A model generated the notes under the pieces. It worked only from the letters and a program-made list of their open reading frames with translations. It had not been told where the DNA came from and ran no database searches. DNA of 64,000 nt from JAODBQ01 sp047602055 (GTDB lineage: Bacteria; Actinomycetota; Acidimicrobiia; Acidimicrobiales; Ilumatobacteraceae): the NCBI GenBank assembly GCA_047602055.1, contig JASGIG010000001.1:4836001-4900000 (forward strand), in the 5' to 3' direction. Shown here one piece after another: positions 8,901-18,150 of this stretch (its first letter is position 1; each line of letters starts with the position of its first letter). The position numbers were made by a program, and so were the translations under genes.

Positions 8901-11245
8901 GCGGCCAGCGAAGAGGATAATCCGCTGGAGGTGCCGCTGACCCAGCTATAATCGTCATAATAGGTCTGGGTCAATAATTCGGGGGAATAGCCCGTCAAAG
9001 TCGGATAATAAATACTGGAAGAAGCGAGCCCCTGATGATAGCTCAGGTTGTTGTAATTGGAATTATCCGTAATCAGGCCGGTCGAATCTGGCCGGTTTTG
9101 AGCATCATACCGGGAAAACAACCATTTGTGCTGAGCCCGCAGCATCGAATCCTGCGTCATGGCGAGTCTATCCCTGGCATCATACACCATCCAGCTTTCT
9201 CCGGATCCGGGGACTTTTTTTATCGTCACCCGTTTGCGGGCATCATATTCGTAGCGGAAGCAAAGCTCAGCGGCAACACCGGTGCCTCCTGTAGACGCAA
9301 AGCTCCAGGAATTTGCCATCAGCCATGCGACCGCTTTGGGCTGTAAGACAAAACGCAGGTTACTCATATCGTCATACACATAATAGGTATTCAACCAACC
9401 GGAATGTCCCGATGCAGCGCTGTCCCATAGCTGTACTTTTTTGAGAATGACCATTCCCTGCATATCGGTATATTCAATGACTTTGTGTCCCGCCTCGTCC
9501 TTAGTCACATTCTTATACAAAGTTCCACTGGCATATAGGCTTGTCGTAGCAGGCAGGCTACCAGCTGTTGGGCTGATCGTCCAAAGCCGGACGCTATCCC
9601 CGGCGCTGTTGACCTGATATTGCGACTGGGTTCCTTTGCTGGCGCCTGCCCAGCTGTTTCCGGCGGGATAGGTAACAGAGGGCCTGTTCAACGGAGAGGG
9701 CTCATAGGCTGTATACCCGAAATAAAACTGTTGTCCCGGAAACTGAGCCGTATTAAATGCACTTTGGTCTCCTACCGGATTAGTTTTATAAGTGCCTGTA
9801 TTAGCATTTGAAGCATAAGGCAGGTAATGAAGCGCTTCCCGTCCGAGCGAATCGTAGACATTTAGTGTCACCATGTCATATTGCAGGGGGCTGGCTTGTT
9901 TGGTCACTGTTTGAATAGATTTGCCAAGGCCATCAAAATAAGTAATGGTCTGTTGCATATCCAACGGACTTGTCAGACTATTGGCTGTAGCTGTGTCTGT
10001 CACGCCGGCTTTCATGAGGCTCCGCTCCCGAATGTAGTTCAGGTTTATTGTTACTGTTCCTATTGTCACCTGCGCAGGCTGGGTATAGGCCGTAGAGACG
10101 CCGCAGGTGACCATAACCCTGTAATAGACCGAGGCAAATACATTTCCCGGGCTATAGCTTAAGCTTGTAGCTCCGCTGATGGATGACCAGGTGGAATTAT
10201 TGGTAGAACTCTGCCACTGATATCCGTAACTCCCGCCGCAAACGCCTCCGCTTGCAGGCGTACAGGTCAATACTCCTGGGCTGGTACCGGAAGCCAGGGT
10301 AATTAGGGAAGGAGTAATGGCTCCCGGGAAGACCTGCGGGTTTACATTCACTACGACGCTATTGCTGTACCCGGAGACACCATTGCTGGTCACCTGTACG
10401 CGGTACCAGGTCTTTACAATCACTCCGGAGGCGGCAGTATACGTAGAAGCTGTCGCCCCCGAAATCGACGCCCAGCTGGCGCTGTCCGTTGAACTTTGCC
10501 ATTGATAGGAATAGCCGCCGCTACCCCCCGAAGTGCCGCTGACCGTCATGGTCGATGGAATGGTATTGTAATCGATTTGCTGGCTGGTGGGGCTCACCGT
10601 ACCCGGTACCAGGACCGGGTAGACCGTGACTGTCGCGGTGTTTGAATTTCCGGCGACACCGACGGCCGAGGAATCTCTTCTTCTATAATACATCGTTTGC
10701 GTCAATGCTGTGGAAAAGCTGATATTTTGTGAAGTTGCGCCTGCAATGGAGGCCCAGGTACTGTTGTTGGTACTTTGCTGCCACTGGGAGGTGTAGACAC
10801 CTGAACAACTGGCGCCTGTCGGCAGGCCGCAATTTATAGTAGCCGGTACCGTATTGTAATTGATAAATTGTGCGGGATTACTGATCGTGCCGGGGGTGAG
10901 AGTTTTGACTACATTAACGGATAAAGAGGTTCCAGTTGTAAACGGTTGTTTAACCGTAAAAGTTCCTGTAGTCGTACCGGACCAAATGATAGAAATAGTA
11001 AAAGGCGATGACGAAACAGAACCGCCTGTGGCATTATTGGCCGCATTAACACCATTTGTGAGTGAATAGTAATACAAGCTGGTTGGTCCAGTATACGTGT
11101 AGGAATAACTGGTTCCCGCTATAACACAGGTTGGTCCGGTGATGGTTTGTGCATGTACGCTGTCTATGCCGGACCCTATAGCTGCCAAAAGCAGGCTTAC
11201 ATATAGGAGGCTTTTTTGTAATCTGGCTATATAAATATTTTTCAT
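5921..11245 (-). CDS. RHS-repeat protein with Ig-like N-terminus and HELGH metallopeptidase-like C-terminus
   Basis: A protein of 1774 residues from ATG 11245, which starts a good signal peptide (…SLLYVSLLLAAIGSGIDSVHAQ); an upstream in-frame extension to 11335 overlaps the previous gene and is not favoured. Domains in order: three Ig-like repeats with recurring YQWQSST…WASISGAT and YYRV.VT (about 30-400), a DUF6443-like region (LNYIRERSLMKAGV…TYFDGLGKSIQTV), a long YD/RHS shell, and the RHS-associated core (YRFNGKELQN…YDYGKRFYDPQIGRW…DPLKFID, about 1485-1555). The variable C-terminal tail has AETIAHELGHGFFDLTHG with the zinc site HELGH at about residues 1696-1700. RHS shells encapsulate such tails, so the tail is a candidate protease toxin. 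The next gene, overlapping by 8 bases, is a candidate immunity gene. Confidence 0.9.
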   Translation of the reverse strand: MKNIYIARLQKSLLYVSLLLAAIGSGIDSVHAQTITGPTCVIAGTSYSYTYTGPTSLYYYSLTNGVNAANNATGGSVSSSPFTISIIWSGTTTGTFTVKQPFTTGTSLSVNVVKTLTPGTISNPAQFINYNTVPATINCGLPTGASCSGVYTSQWQQSTNNSTWASIAGATSQNISFSTALTQTMYYRRRDSSAVGVAGNSNTATVTVYPVLVPGTVSPTSQQIDYNTIPSTMTVSGTSGGSGGYSYQWQSSTDSASWASISGATASTYTAASGVIVKTWYRVQVTSNGVSGYSNSVVVNVNPQVFPGAITPSLITLASGTSPGVLTCTPASGGVCGGSYGYQWQSSTNNSTWSSISGATSLSYSPGNVFASVYYRVMVTCGVSTAYTQPAQVTIGTVTINLNYIRERSLMKAGVTDTATANSLTSPLDMQQTITYFDGLGKSIQTVTKQASPLQYDMVTLNVYDSLGREALHYLPYASNANTGTYKTNPVGDQSAFNTAQFPGQQFYFGYTAYEPSPLNRPSVTYPAGNSWAGASKGTQSQYQVNSAGDSVRLWTISPTAGSLPATTSLYASGTLYKNVTKDEAGHKVIEYTDMQGMVILKKVQLWDSAASGHSGWLNTYYVYDDMSNLRFVLQPKAVAWLMANSWSFASTGGTGVAAELCFRYEYDARKRVTIKKVPGSGESWMVYDARDRLAMTQDSMLRAQHKWLFSRYDAQNRPDSTGLITDNSNYNNLSYHQGLASSSIYYPTLTGYSPELLTQTYYDDYSWVSGTSSGLSSSLAATNSSNFITSYNTSPTYATQITAYPITRGMQTGSMAKVIGGSQYLYAASFYDDRGRNIQTQAVNYTGGVDTTTIQYNFTGKPLRNLFSHKKAGNTVQGHTILTKLSYDGGLRLKSVYKNIDGAASDQLIDSIQYNELGQVRAKYLGNAVDSLIYEYNIRGWVTGINRQYVGGGKTNYFGIELGYDAAASVTGASYVPMYNGNIAGLTWKSAGDSVKRKYDFTYDNVNRLTGANFNQNAGGGWSNSFIDFTVNGLQYDANGGITSMTQRGFKLGGSMDIDSLQYTYNTNSNKLRRVNDGANDSLSMLGDFHYKGTKLDSDYIYNGIGSLTVDYNKGIDTIIYNYLNLPQQVHIKGKGNIMYTYDATGNKLAKQVMDSISRHATTTLYIAGFVYQQGDSITNPSGGVDTLQFMGHEEGRARWAYHNYTNGSGGYKWEYDFFEKDHLNNVRMVLTQQRDTSLYLASMEAAYRPKENALFYNIPQTSYSRVLAGVPVDTSVTNPNDSVAILNGNSGRILGPAIILKIMAGDVLDIGVKSYYTAQSGSTNNSSLTDALNSLATGIFGVTGGLKGTMGQLNATGGPLYTALNSFITNKEPNPSGKPKAYLNYVFLDNQFKYDSVQSGALPVGNIAAGTLGTLAQSGIVVAKSGFLYVYVSNETANWPVSFDNLSIKFRSGPITEETHLYPYGLTMAGISDKALKSGYAENKYRFNGKELQNKEFGDGSGLEEYDYGKRFYDPQIGRWNVIDSRADKYSILTPYAYAGNDPLKFIDIAGDTLTPTGTAEEISKFKQALAIVELTNPMEYNALQNAPVKIPMAFADLIPQAAPDLSTGSRSKVSFESGPDKIDQKGKFETDFRFSSKLQDDRTSFSKEINSDEGPKRIKITDEEANKLARLSNPALTVDRSLSPREIAETIAHELGHGFFDLTHGAIAHFRQGDPKLQGHDKGNPNGQAANEAEKQFDIYYKRALEFLKKWTGRTGAQEEYIQELKNNNHD

Positions 11246-11262
11246 CGAATGAAGGTTCCGTT

Positions 11263-12717
11263 TTAAAAATCGTATCCCAGCCTGAATAAAACCGGTTGTG
11301 TTTTGGGTACTTGCTGATAGCTCAAAAAATCCCACAGCAGCTGAACTTTCGTCTTTTGAAATACCCGGCTTTTCAGGGATACTGTTTTGCTAAGGCCTAT
11401 CAGGCCGCTTTTGCTCCAATCATCCCAGTGACGCAGCTGTTGATACCCGCTAAAAGGCGTTGTATAGTTGTATTCAAACCCTCCTGTAATGGAGAAGCTG
11501 CGCTTTAGCCGCACATCCAGAAAGGATCGAAGCCCGCATCCCTGACTGCTGAAGGATATGTGCTGTATTCCATTGCCCCACCCGAGCTTGTAGCTGGCGC
11601 CTACACCAGCAACAACGCCATCCGAAAACCGATAGCCTGCGGAAAGGCCGAAATCTGTTGTTGTGGGGAAATAGTAATTGTCTCGTGTTGTCTGAAAATT
11701 GACCCCATATTCCAGCCGCCGCCAAAAGGTCTTCGTCTTTTGATCGTTGGGGCGGAAGTCCTTCAAATCAAGATCTGTCCCTCCTGTCCCCAGCTGGGCG
11801 AGCTTATCTTTATACCTGCTAAGCTGCGACGATGCTGATTGTAAATTGGCCTGCAAAGCAGCCTGTCCGCCACTGCCTGCAGCCGATATTTGCTGCTGAA
11901 TCAGTGCTGATACCTGGTCCTTTGTCTGTAAGCCGGTTAAACCGGCGGTGGCTGCGTAATTTCCAGGAATACCGAATAGGCCGGCCAGCTGGCCATTCTG
12001 CCGTACGAAAGACTGAAATGCGGGTAGCTTTTGCAATATGGCCAGCGCTTGTCTGGTAAGTTTGTCAGGGTCATTCAACATGTCCTTATACCCGGCGACT
12101 TGTTGCGAATAGTAATACAGCCCTTTGTTCATTTCCTGCAGCTGCGTACCCATGGCACCGGGCAAGCCGGTATGTTGCTGAATATACTGGGCAATGAACT
12201 GTTTTCTTCCTGCTACATAATTTCTCACATTGTCAGCTGTCTGCATTTTCAGCTGCAATGCTTTCAATGCTTGCAGCGAGCCTTGCAAGGCCGGAGCATT
12301 ACGCACCAATGCCGGGTTGGCTTGTAAATATTGCAACATGCATTGTAAGGAATCAGCATAGGGCCGATATGTGCCGGTCAAAGAAGATGGGTTACCAGAC
12401 GGGGTATCGGCCGAAATTTTTTGCGAAAGAGCCTGATAATGTTCAGGAACCCCGGCAAAAAGAGAAGCTGCCCCTGCGGAATCGGCACCATGGATCCTTT
12501 TGAGCATCCGGTTTTCCTTTTGGGCCATTTTTTTCAGGAATCGTTTTGTCTCGCGGTCGATCTGGTCTTCCAGAATGCTGGTACGAGCCAATGTTTGCGT
12601 CAGGAATTTCGATGGCAATACAGTCAGGTTCGTAGTATTGCCGAGATCGGTCTGGGCCCGACCGGCAAGCCAACCGGCCACAAGGCTCAATAGCAGGGCG
12701 ACTGTATATTTTTTCAT
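11263..12717 (-). CDS. Coiled-coil protein with a C-terminal outer-membrane barrel-like domain
   Basis: 484 residues with signal peptide (MKKYTVALLLSLVAGWLAGRAQ). Residues ~30-300 are helical and Gln/Leu-rich with heptad character (DQIDRETKRFLKKMAQKENRMLKR, QQQISAAGSGGQAALQANLQ), suggesting a periplasmic coiled coil. From about residue 325 alternating strands appear (WRRLEYGVNFQTTRDNYYF, FGLSAGYRFSDGVVAGVGAS, SFSITGGFEYNYTTPF) and the protein ends FRLGYDF with a terminal Phe, typical of an outer-membrane barrel. It lies 15 bases after the SpvB-like gene and 17 bases before the RHS gene, so it is in the same operon. A role in exporting or anchoring the RHS proteins is inferred from context; I know of no assigned function. 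Confidence 0.8.
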   Translation of the reverse strand: MKKYTVALLLSLVAGWLAGRAQTDLGNTTNLTVLPSKFLTQTLARTSILEDQIDRETKRFLKKMAQKENRMLKRIHGADSAGAASLFAGVPEHYQALSQKISADTPSGNPSSLTGTYRPYADSLQCMLQYLQANPALVRNAPALQGSLQALKALQLKMQTADNVRNYVAGRKQFIAQYIQQHTGLPGAMGTQLQEMNKGLYYYSQQVAGYKDMLNDPDKLTRQALAILQKLPAFQSFVRQNGQLAGLFGIPGNYAATAGLTGLQTKDQVSALIQQQISAAGSGGQAALQANLQSASSQLSRYKDKLAQLGTGGTDLDLKDFRPNDQKTKTFWRRLEYGVNFQTTRDNYYFPTTTDFGLSAGYRFSDGVVAGVGASYKLGWGNGIQHISFSSQGCGLRSFLDVRLKRSFSITGGFEYNYTTPFSGYQQLRHWDDWSKSGLIGLSKTVSLKSRVFQKTKVQLLWDFLSYQQVPKTQPVLFRLGYDF

Positions 12718-12732
12718 AAAATGATGATTATG

Positions 12733-15700
12733 TTATTGCCCCATGTAATGGTAGTCGATGGTCTTCACAATATTCCCGTCCTGGTCTTTGATCATCTGTA
12801 ATCGCCCCAGTGGATCGTAGAAATAGTAGGTACACCGGCTATCCACATCGCATTGTGTCGTCATGCCGACCAGGGGGCTATAGGTATATGTTGTCATTTG
12901 TGCATTAGCAGGATAAAGCCGCAGCTCATCGATGCCACCGGATCCGGATACACTTACAGAAGAGACGCCTGTCACCGAATGCTCGAAATAGGTCCATGCC
13001 CCGATGGTTTTACCCTGTTTAACCGACGAGCTTCCGGAAACTGTAAAGCTGCTGCCTGTCTTGCTCCAATAGCTGACAACATAGGTCCTGCTACTCGTCA
13101 ATCCGGATTTTGTACAGGTGCCGTTGGCAAGAGAGAAGCTTTTCTTACCCGTGATGGCACTTGTCGTATCCCGCGTAGCGCTCCCTACCGTCCATCCTCC
13201 TGTCCCATCGGCTTCGAAACTCGTATACGCGATGTCAGCGATGGCTCCGTTGGTGATTTTTGCAATGGTTTGGGTGTTTTTATAATCCCAGATATAGCAG
13301 ACCGGAACTCCGTCGCGTCCCGTCACCTGCTGGGGATGCGCTGAAGCATATTTCACATAAAGCTCATCCAGATAACGGCTGTCCCAACTCAGTGAATTCC
13401 CCGAAACTGCTGATTTGGTAAAACTGGTAGACGGAGCCGACAGGCTGATCATGATCGTCCTACCCGGATATGCGAACCCAACGGGACTGACAGCCGTATC
13501 ATATTTAAACAAGACAGCGTGTCGAATACTTGTATCCAGCCAGCTTGTCGTCTCGATAGGAACATTGGCATACGCATCCTGCAGCCGAAGGATGGGCCTG
13601 AGGATCGTGTCGGCGGCGTTTTTGGCCGTCAGGTGAAGCGCGTCATAGCTATCGGAAGGTCCCGAGAAATAGGATAATCTTCTGTTTAAATAAGCAATCC
13701 TATCGAGCGTCAGGTTTCTTCGGAGTTGCTGATATTGTACAAATCTGCAATTCGAGGTTGAATTGTCGCTGGTCAGGTAATTTACCTGTGGGGTGCAAGA
13801 GTACAGACTTGCACTAAAGCTGGTGGAATCTCCATGAATGGCAGATAAGTAAGTCGAGAGACTATCGTACAATGCGTCGCAGGCCGGAATAGGATAGTCG
13901 AAAGAATAGGTATAATTCGTTGCCAGCGAATCACCTTTGGAGGTAGAGATGACTTCTCTTGTCCGCTGATGGTGATATTTGCTGCCATAATAGGTAGTCC
14001 GGGTACTCGTCAGGGAGGCTGAATCATCGGGATCGTAGTCCGTAACCACCTGTTTATCCTGCACCTTGTGGGCGCTTCGCAAATTGTAATAGGTACCTAC
14101 GTTAAAGGGACTGCCCATTTCAATTAATCCTGGTGTAATCATGGAGTCCTGGACATAGACCGGATAGTAGTATATATCCTTCAGCAATTGTCCTTTTTGA
14201 TTGATGTGGCTTTCATACTGCAATTCGCCGCGTTTGGGCTCAAAGGGGACCGGAGCAAAGGGATAACTGGGGAGATTGGCGTTACAGGTGGATATATCCA
14301 CTGTTCTGCTACAGTAATCCCCGGTCACCAAATCCCATTGATTGGAGCCAAAATATACATAGGAGCTCCTGCCGTTGCCGGTCTGGGTGACGTTGACAAT
14401 CGAATATCCGACATGTTCGCCCTGGGTGGTGGCCATGGGAACGATACTGCTGGGAGATTTTAGGTATACCCCTGAGCCCGCACAGCCGCCTGTTCCGTTC
14501 CATGGTCCCCATACCAGTCCATAGGCGTCATTCCGGATGGTTTGTACATAAATGGGACGGCTGTAGAGGATACCGGATGACTGATTGAGAGCGCCAGTAT
14601 AGGTATAGTAAGTATTGACGACCGTCGGGGTGACGCCGTCATTGTTACTGATCTGCTGAATGCGGAGCCCTCCTATCATCGTTTTGGCTTGCACGGTCGG
14701 AACATATTCCGTTACATAATCTTCGACGCCATTACCGGTGTGAAGCGGTGTGGGTTCGGTCAGCACGACACTGTATGTTCCGGCGGGAAGGATCAGATAA
14801 GCGGAATCAAGGGTGCCAACGGCGCCTGTACCAAAGCTGCCTACAATGGTGTTACTGGAATTGTATATATTCATTAACCCACCATTGGCATACGTGCCCG
14901 TATTGTTATAGATTACAAATAAGAAGGGATTCGAGCCATTGGAAGTGATATATCCGGTTACCGAAGCCGTACCTCCGTCATATCCGACGCTCATATGCAG
15001 GCGGGAGGTCTGGATGATAGACGTGCAATTGTATACGTCGTGCGCTTCGAATGTAAAATTGGTGAATCCGCCAGTTGGATAGGTGATTTTATTCAGGGCA
15101 CCTCCGCGCATCGCTGGCCAGACAGGATCCCTATTGGCACCATTGTAGACAGTCATGCCAGCGCCATTGGTGGTAGAATAGGTCGGTATGAGCCCTGTAT
15201 TGGTCGTTACACCATTGTAAAATCCCCAGTGGTCTACTCCGAGGCTTAGCCGCCGCGGGACCTGTTCTGTATAGTAGGAAAATTTATACGGCGGTATTTT
15301 CGCTATTGCGTTACAGGATGTCTCCTGCACAGAATCGAGTCTCAATCGGTAGGCATCCGAATGAATGCCGAGTGAACTGATACTGGATCCGAGCGTTCCG
15401 GAAACAGAAGATGCGTCATGCCAATAGCTGGTGAAAAAGCTATCTTTTTTGCAAAATCCATTGCTATCTGCAATTTGAATACTGCCCAGCGGGAAGGCTC
15501 CGGTGTTTGCTGAATCAGAAAGCGTCTGGTTGGCATAACCGGAGAGATCTGTTCTGGCTGTGAGGCCAGGTTTTAACGTGACGGTGCCATTGGAAAATGA
15601 AATCTGACTGAGCCGTACTCCCTGAATAAAATTTTTGACCAGTGTAAACTCCGTTCCTGTTGCAGCAGAGCTTGCCACAGGAAACATAGACAAGGCATAG

Positions 15701-16560
15701 GTGCTGTAATTTTCTGACTGATAAGTCAGCGAAATGGAGTCCGTCCCGTCGGCGGAAATTATTTTATTTAGATACCAGGCCGAAATTGCTTTCTTTTGAT
15801 TGGAGGCGCCCGTAGCGGAAGTAAAAGGGAAAGAGACCTCAATAGGCGTTACGGTTCCGGAATTTCCGGTCATTCCGAAATAATACTTTATGCCATCAGG
15901 AGTAGTGACAACGAACCCTTTGATCCCGATACTCAACGTATAGTCCGGGACTATTTTAAAATCAGCATCGGGCAACAGGACTGGTGTTCTGTCGTCATTG
16001 AAATAGAACTTGCCTGTATACTTTCCGAAATTGAAAAAGAACATGTCCGGTTCTCCATCCTTGTATCCAGCCAGAAATTGTCCGTCATCTGCAATCATGT
16101 TGTCTGAAGTATGTCCAACAGTTGTACCCGGAACAAATAAATAGCTGCTGAACCCATAATCGCTAAAGTGTCCGTTAGTGATGTTGGTGGAGGAACTATA
16201 GCCTCTATCATCCGGTTCGCCGATGACGGTCCGGGTAATCACTCCTCCGGCATTGAGCGACCAGCCTGCACCTACCCAGCTGGCATTCTCCTGCACTTTG
16301 AGACCGGATGCATGATATCTGAGGGAGATGGGAAGGGATAGGGAATTAACATTGATGGTATATATAGGAATACTGATCTGGGGTGTGCCGGTGTGGTAAC
16401 CAACCGGGATATCTCCATATTTACCTAATGATGCAGCCGTTGGTGACGCTAGCGACACTTTAAAAGTACTATCCTGTGGGTATGCATATGAGACATGCAG
16501 TAACATCAGCAAGGCGCCTAAGAGGCGAAATGTCCATTCTTTTTTAATCCTTTTATTCAT
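12733..16560 (-). CDS. Secreted RHS/YD-repeat-like protein with an SpvB-like N-terminus
   Basis: 1275 residues. The N-terminus is a basic start plus hydrophobic core (LLGALLMLLHVSYAYPQ). The first domain has the pattern GDIPVGYHTGTPQISIPIYTI…LSLPISLRYHASGLKV…WVGAGWSLNAGGVITR, which is common to Bacteroidota RHS-associated proteins. The middle is a beta-rich shell without obvious enzymatic motifs. Near the C-terminus a carbohydrate-binding-like segment (YTSFEADGTGGWTVG…SFSLANGT) is followed by a YD repeat (TYSPLVGMTTQCDVDSRCTYYFYDPLGRLQMIKDQDGNIVKTIDYHY) and the protein stops there without a toxin tail. A GGAAAG site precedes the ATG. It heads the operon that contains the full RHS protein and may be its structural partner. 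Confidence 0.85.
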   Translation of the reverse strand: MNKRIKKEWTFRLLGALLMLLHVSYAYPQDSTFKVSLASPTAASLGKYGDIPVGYHTGTPQISIPIYTINVNSLSLPISLRYHASGLKVQENASWVGAGWSLNAGGVITRTVIGEPDDRGYSSSTNITNGHFSDYGFSSYLFVPGTTVGHTSDNMIADDGQFLAGYKDGEPDMFFFNFGKYTGKFYFNDDRTPVLLPDADFKIVPDYTLSIGIKGFVVTTPDGIKYYFGMTGNSGTVTPIEVSFPFTSATGASNQKKAISAWYLNKIISADGTDSISLTYQSENYSTYALSMFPVASSAATGTEFTLVKNFIQGVRLSQISFSNGTVTLKPGLTARTDLSGYANQTLSDSANTGAFPLGSIQIADSNGFCKKDSFFTSYWHDASSVSGTLGSSISSLGIHSDAYRLRLDSVQETSCNAIAKIPPYKFSYYTEQVPRRLSLGVDHWGFYNGVTTNTGLIPTYSTTNGAGMTVYNGANRDPVWPAMRGGALNKITYPTGGFTNFTFEAHDVYNCTSIIQTSRLHMSVGYDGGTASVTGYITSNGSNPFLFVIYNNTGTYANGGLMNIYNSSNTIVGSFGTGAVGTLDSAYLILPAGTYSVVLTEPTPLHTGNGVEDYVTEYVPTVQAKTMIGGLRIQQISNNDGVTPTVVNTYYTYTGALNQSSGILYSRPIYVQTIRNDAYGLVWGPWNGTGGCAGSGVYLKSPSSIVPMATTQGEHVGYSIVNVTQTGNGRSSYVYFGSNQWDLVTGDYCSRTVDISTCNANLPSYPFAPVPFEPKRGELQYESHINQKGQLLKDIYYYPVYVQDSMITPGLIEMGSPFNVGTYYNLRSAHKVQDKQVVTDYDPDDSASLTSTRTTYYGSKYHHQRTREVISTSKGDSLATNYTYSFDYPIPACDALYDSLSTYLSAIHGDSTSFSASLYSCTPQVNYLTSDNSTSNCRFVQYQQLRRNLTLDRIAYLNRRLSYFSGPSDSYDALHLTAKNAADTILRPILRLQDAYANVPIETTSWLDTSIRHAVLFKYDTAVSPVGFAYPGRTIMISLSAPSTSFTKSAVSGNSLSWDSRYLDELYVKYASAHPQQVTGRDGVPVCYIWDYKNTQTIAKITNGAIADIAYTSFEADGTGGWTVGSATRDTTSAITGKKSFSLANGTCTKSGLTSSRTYVVSYWSKTGSSFTVSGSSSVKQGKTIGAWTYFEHSVTGVSSVSVSGSGGIDELRLYPANAQMTTYTYSPLVGMTTQCDVDSRCTYYFYDPLGRLQMIKDQDGNIVKTIDYHYMGQ

Positions 16561-17203
16561 GATCTTTCCGATAGATTATGTTCTTGTTTACAAAACGAAA
16601 TAGCATGGCCCTATGCGACTGCATGCCTGCAATCGTCATCAACATTTCATTAAACCGGGATTCTATACAAGGAAGGCATGCGCATGCGATAACTGCATGC
16701 GAAAGCAATTGTAGAAGCCAGTTTAGGGGCACATTTAAAACTGGGTCAACTCAATGTAAATGGCAGTCGTTAGTAAACCAGGCCTTATCCCATCCCGCCA
16801 TACTGCATCATAAGTGCGGCAATTGATTCACTGCAGGAATTCCGCAGTAAAAAATATTGACGATAATTTGGGATTGGCGACAGACTACTAATAAGAGGAA
16901 AAAAGCTCTGGAGAGTTTCAACTAAAAGGATAAGAGCAAAGCTAGAACATTACATTGAGATATAAAAGGGTGTTTTCACGTATTTTAATTTTCAGCATTG
17001 CTGCAGGCAGCGTGCAGATTCAACTAAGATTATTGTAGACTAACTTTTGTATTCATCCCAATAAGGATTTCATACAAAACACAGAGCACATATTTATGAC
17101 AGAACAACTTATAACTCCGGACGAATTCTCACTCTTGACGTACAAACACATGATCGATTAGCGGTACGAAAAGACCAGATCACAGCAGGAAGAACGCACC
17201 CAA
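16561..17203. other. Non-coding gap upstream of the RHS operon
   Basis: About 640 bases without a convincing gene. It holds the promoter region of the minus-strand RHS operon. Four GCATGC palindromes lie at 16621, 16676, 16682 and 16695. A short open stretch from ATG 17097 (MTEQLITPDEFSLLTYKHMID) ends in a stop and continues in the same frame for ~40 codons, so it may be a decayed gene, but I cannot identify it. Confidence 0.5.
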
Positions 17204-17880
17204 CTATTTACCCGTGTCTCCCTGCGGGACAACCGTCGTCGGGATCAATACGGTTATAGCCAACCCATTTACGTTTTCAAATGAAACAGTAGCATCGATG
17301 TCTGCGGGCAGCCCAAGACTATATTTTCAGGAGTAGGATACAAATGAAATGGCGATCTGGCCGGAGCTATCATCCGGGAAGGCATATTTAACCGCATTTA
17401 CTACGGCCTCATTCACGATCAATGCCACCGGAATCGCCTGAGCAATATCCATCATTACACTTTCCAGCCTTCGCACAAAGGCTATACGGCTATTTCCGAA
17501 GCCTTCCTCGAGGTAATCGATGAATTGATCGAGATAGCTGGCAATATCGATCGTCCGGGTAACTTCGTTGCTACAAGATATTTTATGGATCAGCGACATG
17601 GCATACACGCGCGACTGACTCATCCGGATGGCCTGCAATGCATCGTCTGCCAGGTTGTCCGCCTGGCACTCCAGCAGGCATATAATGGTGTGGAGATTGT
17701 TCTTTACCCGGCGATTGCCTCTTTCAAGAGCCACTCCTTTTCCACGATCAATTCATCTTTTTCCGAGAGGGCCTGACTGAGGGCTTTATTGGCGGCATTT
17801 ATTTCATCCTTTTGTTCCTCCAGCAGGCGATTACTGGCTGCTACATGTGCCGGATGCCGAATATCAGAAATGCTCTACCC
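17204..17880 (-). pseudogene. Broken HisKA_2-type sensor histidine kinase
   Basis: On the minus strand a coiled-coil linker (RLLEEQKDEINAANKAL, then LSEKDELIVEKEWLLKE) leads to the phosphoacceptor region, but one base is missing near 17725 so that RRVKNNLHTIICLLECQ is in another frame; the expected HHRVKNNLQ histidine-box context is clear. The open part 17734-17327 continues through VNEAVVNAVKYAFPDD (N box). It then hits a stop; the remaining ATPase segment, readable in another frame as GLPADIDATVSFENVNGLAITVLIP to a stop at 17204, lacks the G2 region. The gene therefore has at least two frameshifts and an internal deletion, and it also lacks an N-terminal sensor domain. It was probably the partner of the LytTR gene upstream. 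Confidence 0.75.
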
Positions 17881-18128
17881 ATCACATCGGGGCCGGGACT
17901 ACTACAATATATGACGGACAACCCATGTCAATAAATATCGAGACAATTGGTGATGCCCTCATCATCCAACATTACGTGGCTGTAGAGGCACGTCCTGATT
18001 ACTGCTGCATGCTGTCCATTTCCGATGCTATTACTAAAAACGGACGCAGCACGGTGCAAGTGAAATGGGAATTGCGTGCGACGAAGATAGACGACAAGAA
18101 AGCGCTTACCGGGGAATATGGCATATAA
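17847..18128 (+). CDS. Short open frame, possible gene fragment
   Basis: 93 codons from ATG 17847. The part from HHIGAGTTTIYDGQPMSIN through DALIIQHYVAVEARPDYC and GRSTVQVKWELRATKID has a protein-like composition and alternating hydrophobicity, and it ends just before a strong terminator hairpin. I do not recognise the family. The first ~10 codons overlap the broken kinase on the other strand, so the start is doubtful and this may be the 3' remnant of a larger gene. Confidence 0.35.
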   Translation: MPDAEYQKCSTHHIGAGTTTIYDGQPMSINIETIGDALIIQHYVAVEARPDYCCMLSISDAITKNGRSTVQVKWELRATKIDDKKALTGEYGI

Positions 18129-18150
18129 AACAGCTTGATATGCATCCTTT

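Noticed and set aside
10060..11150. Repetitive DNA near the RHS N-terminus as a separate repeat element
   Set aside because: The periodicity is explained by three Ig-like protein repeats (YQWQSST…WASISGAT).
17097..17281. A short frame starting MTEQLITPDEFSLL
   Set aside because: It stops after 21 codons, overlaps the end of the broken kinase on the other strand, and matches nothing I recognise.
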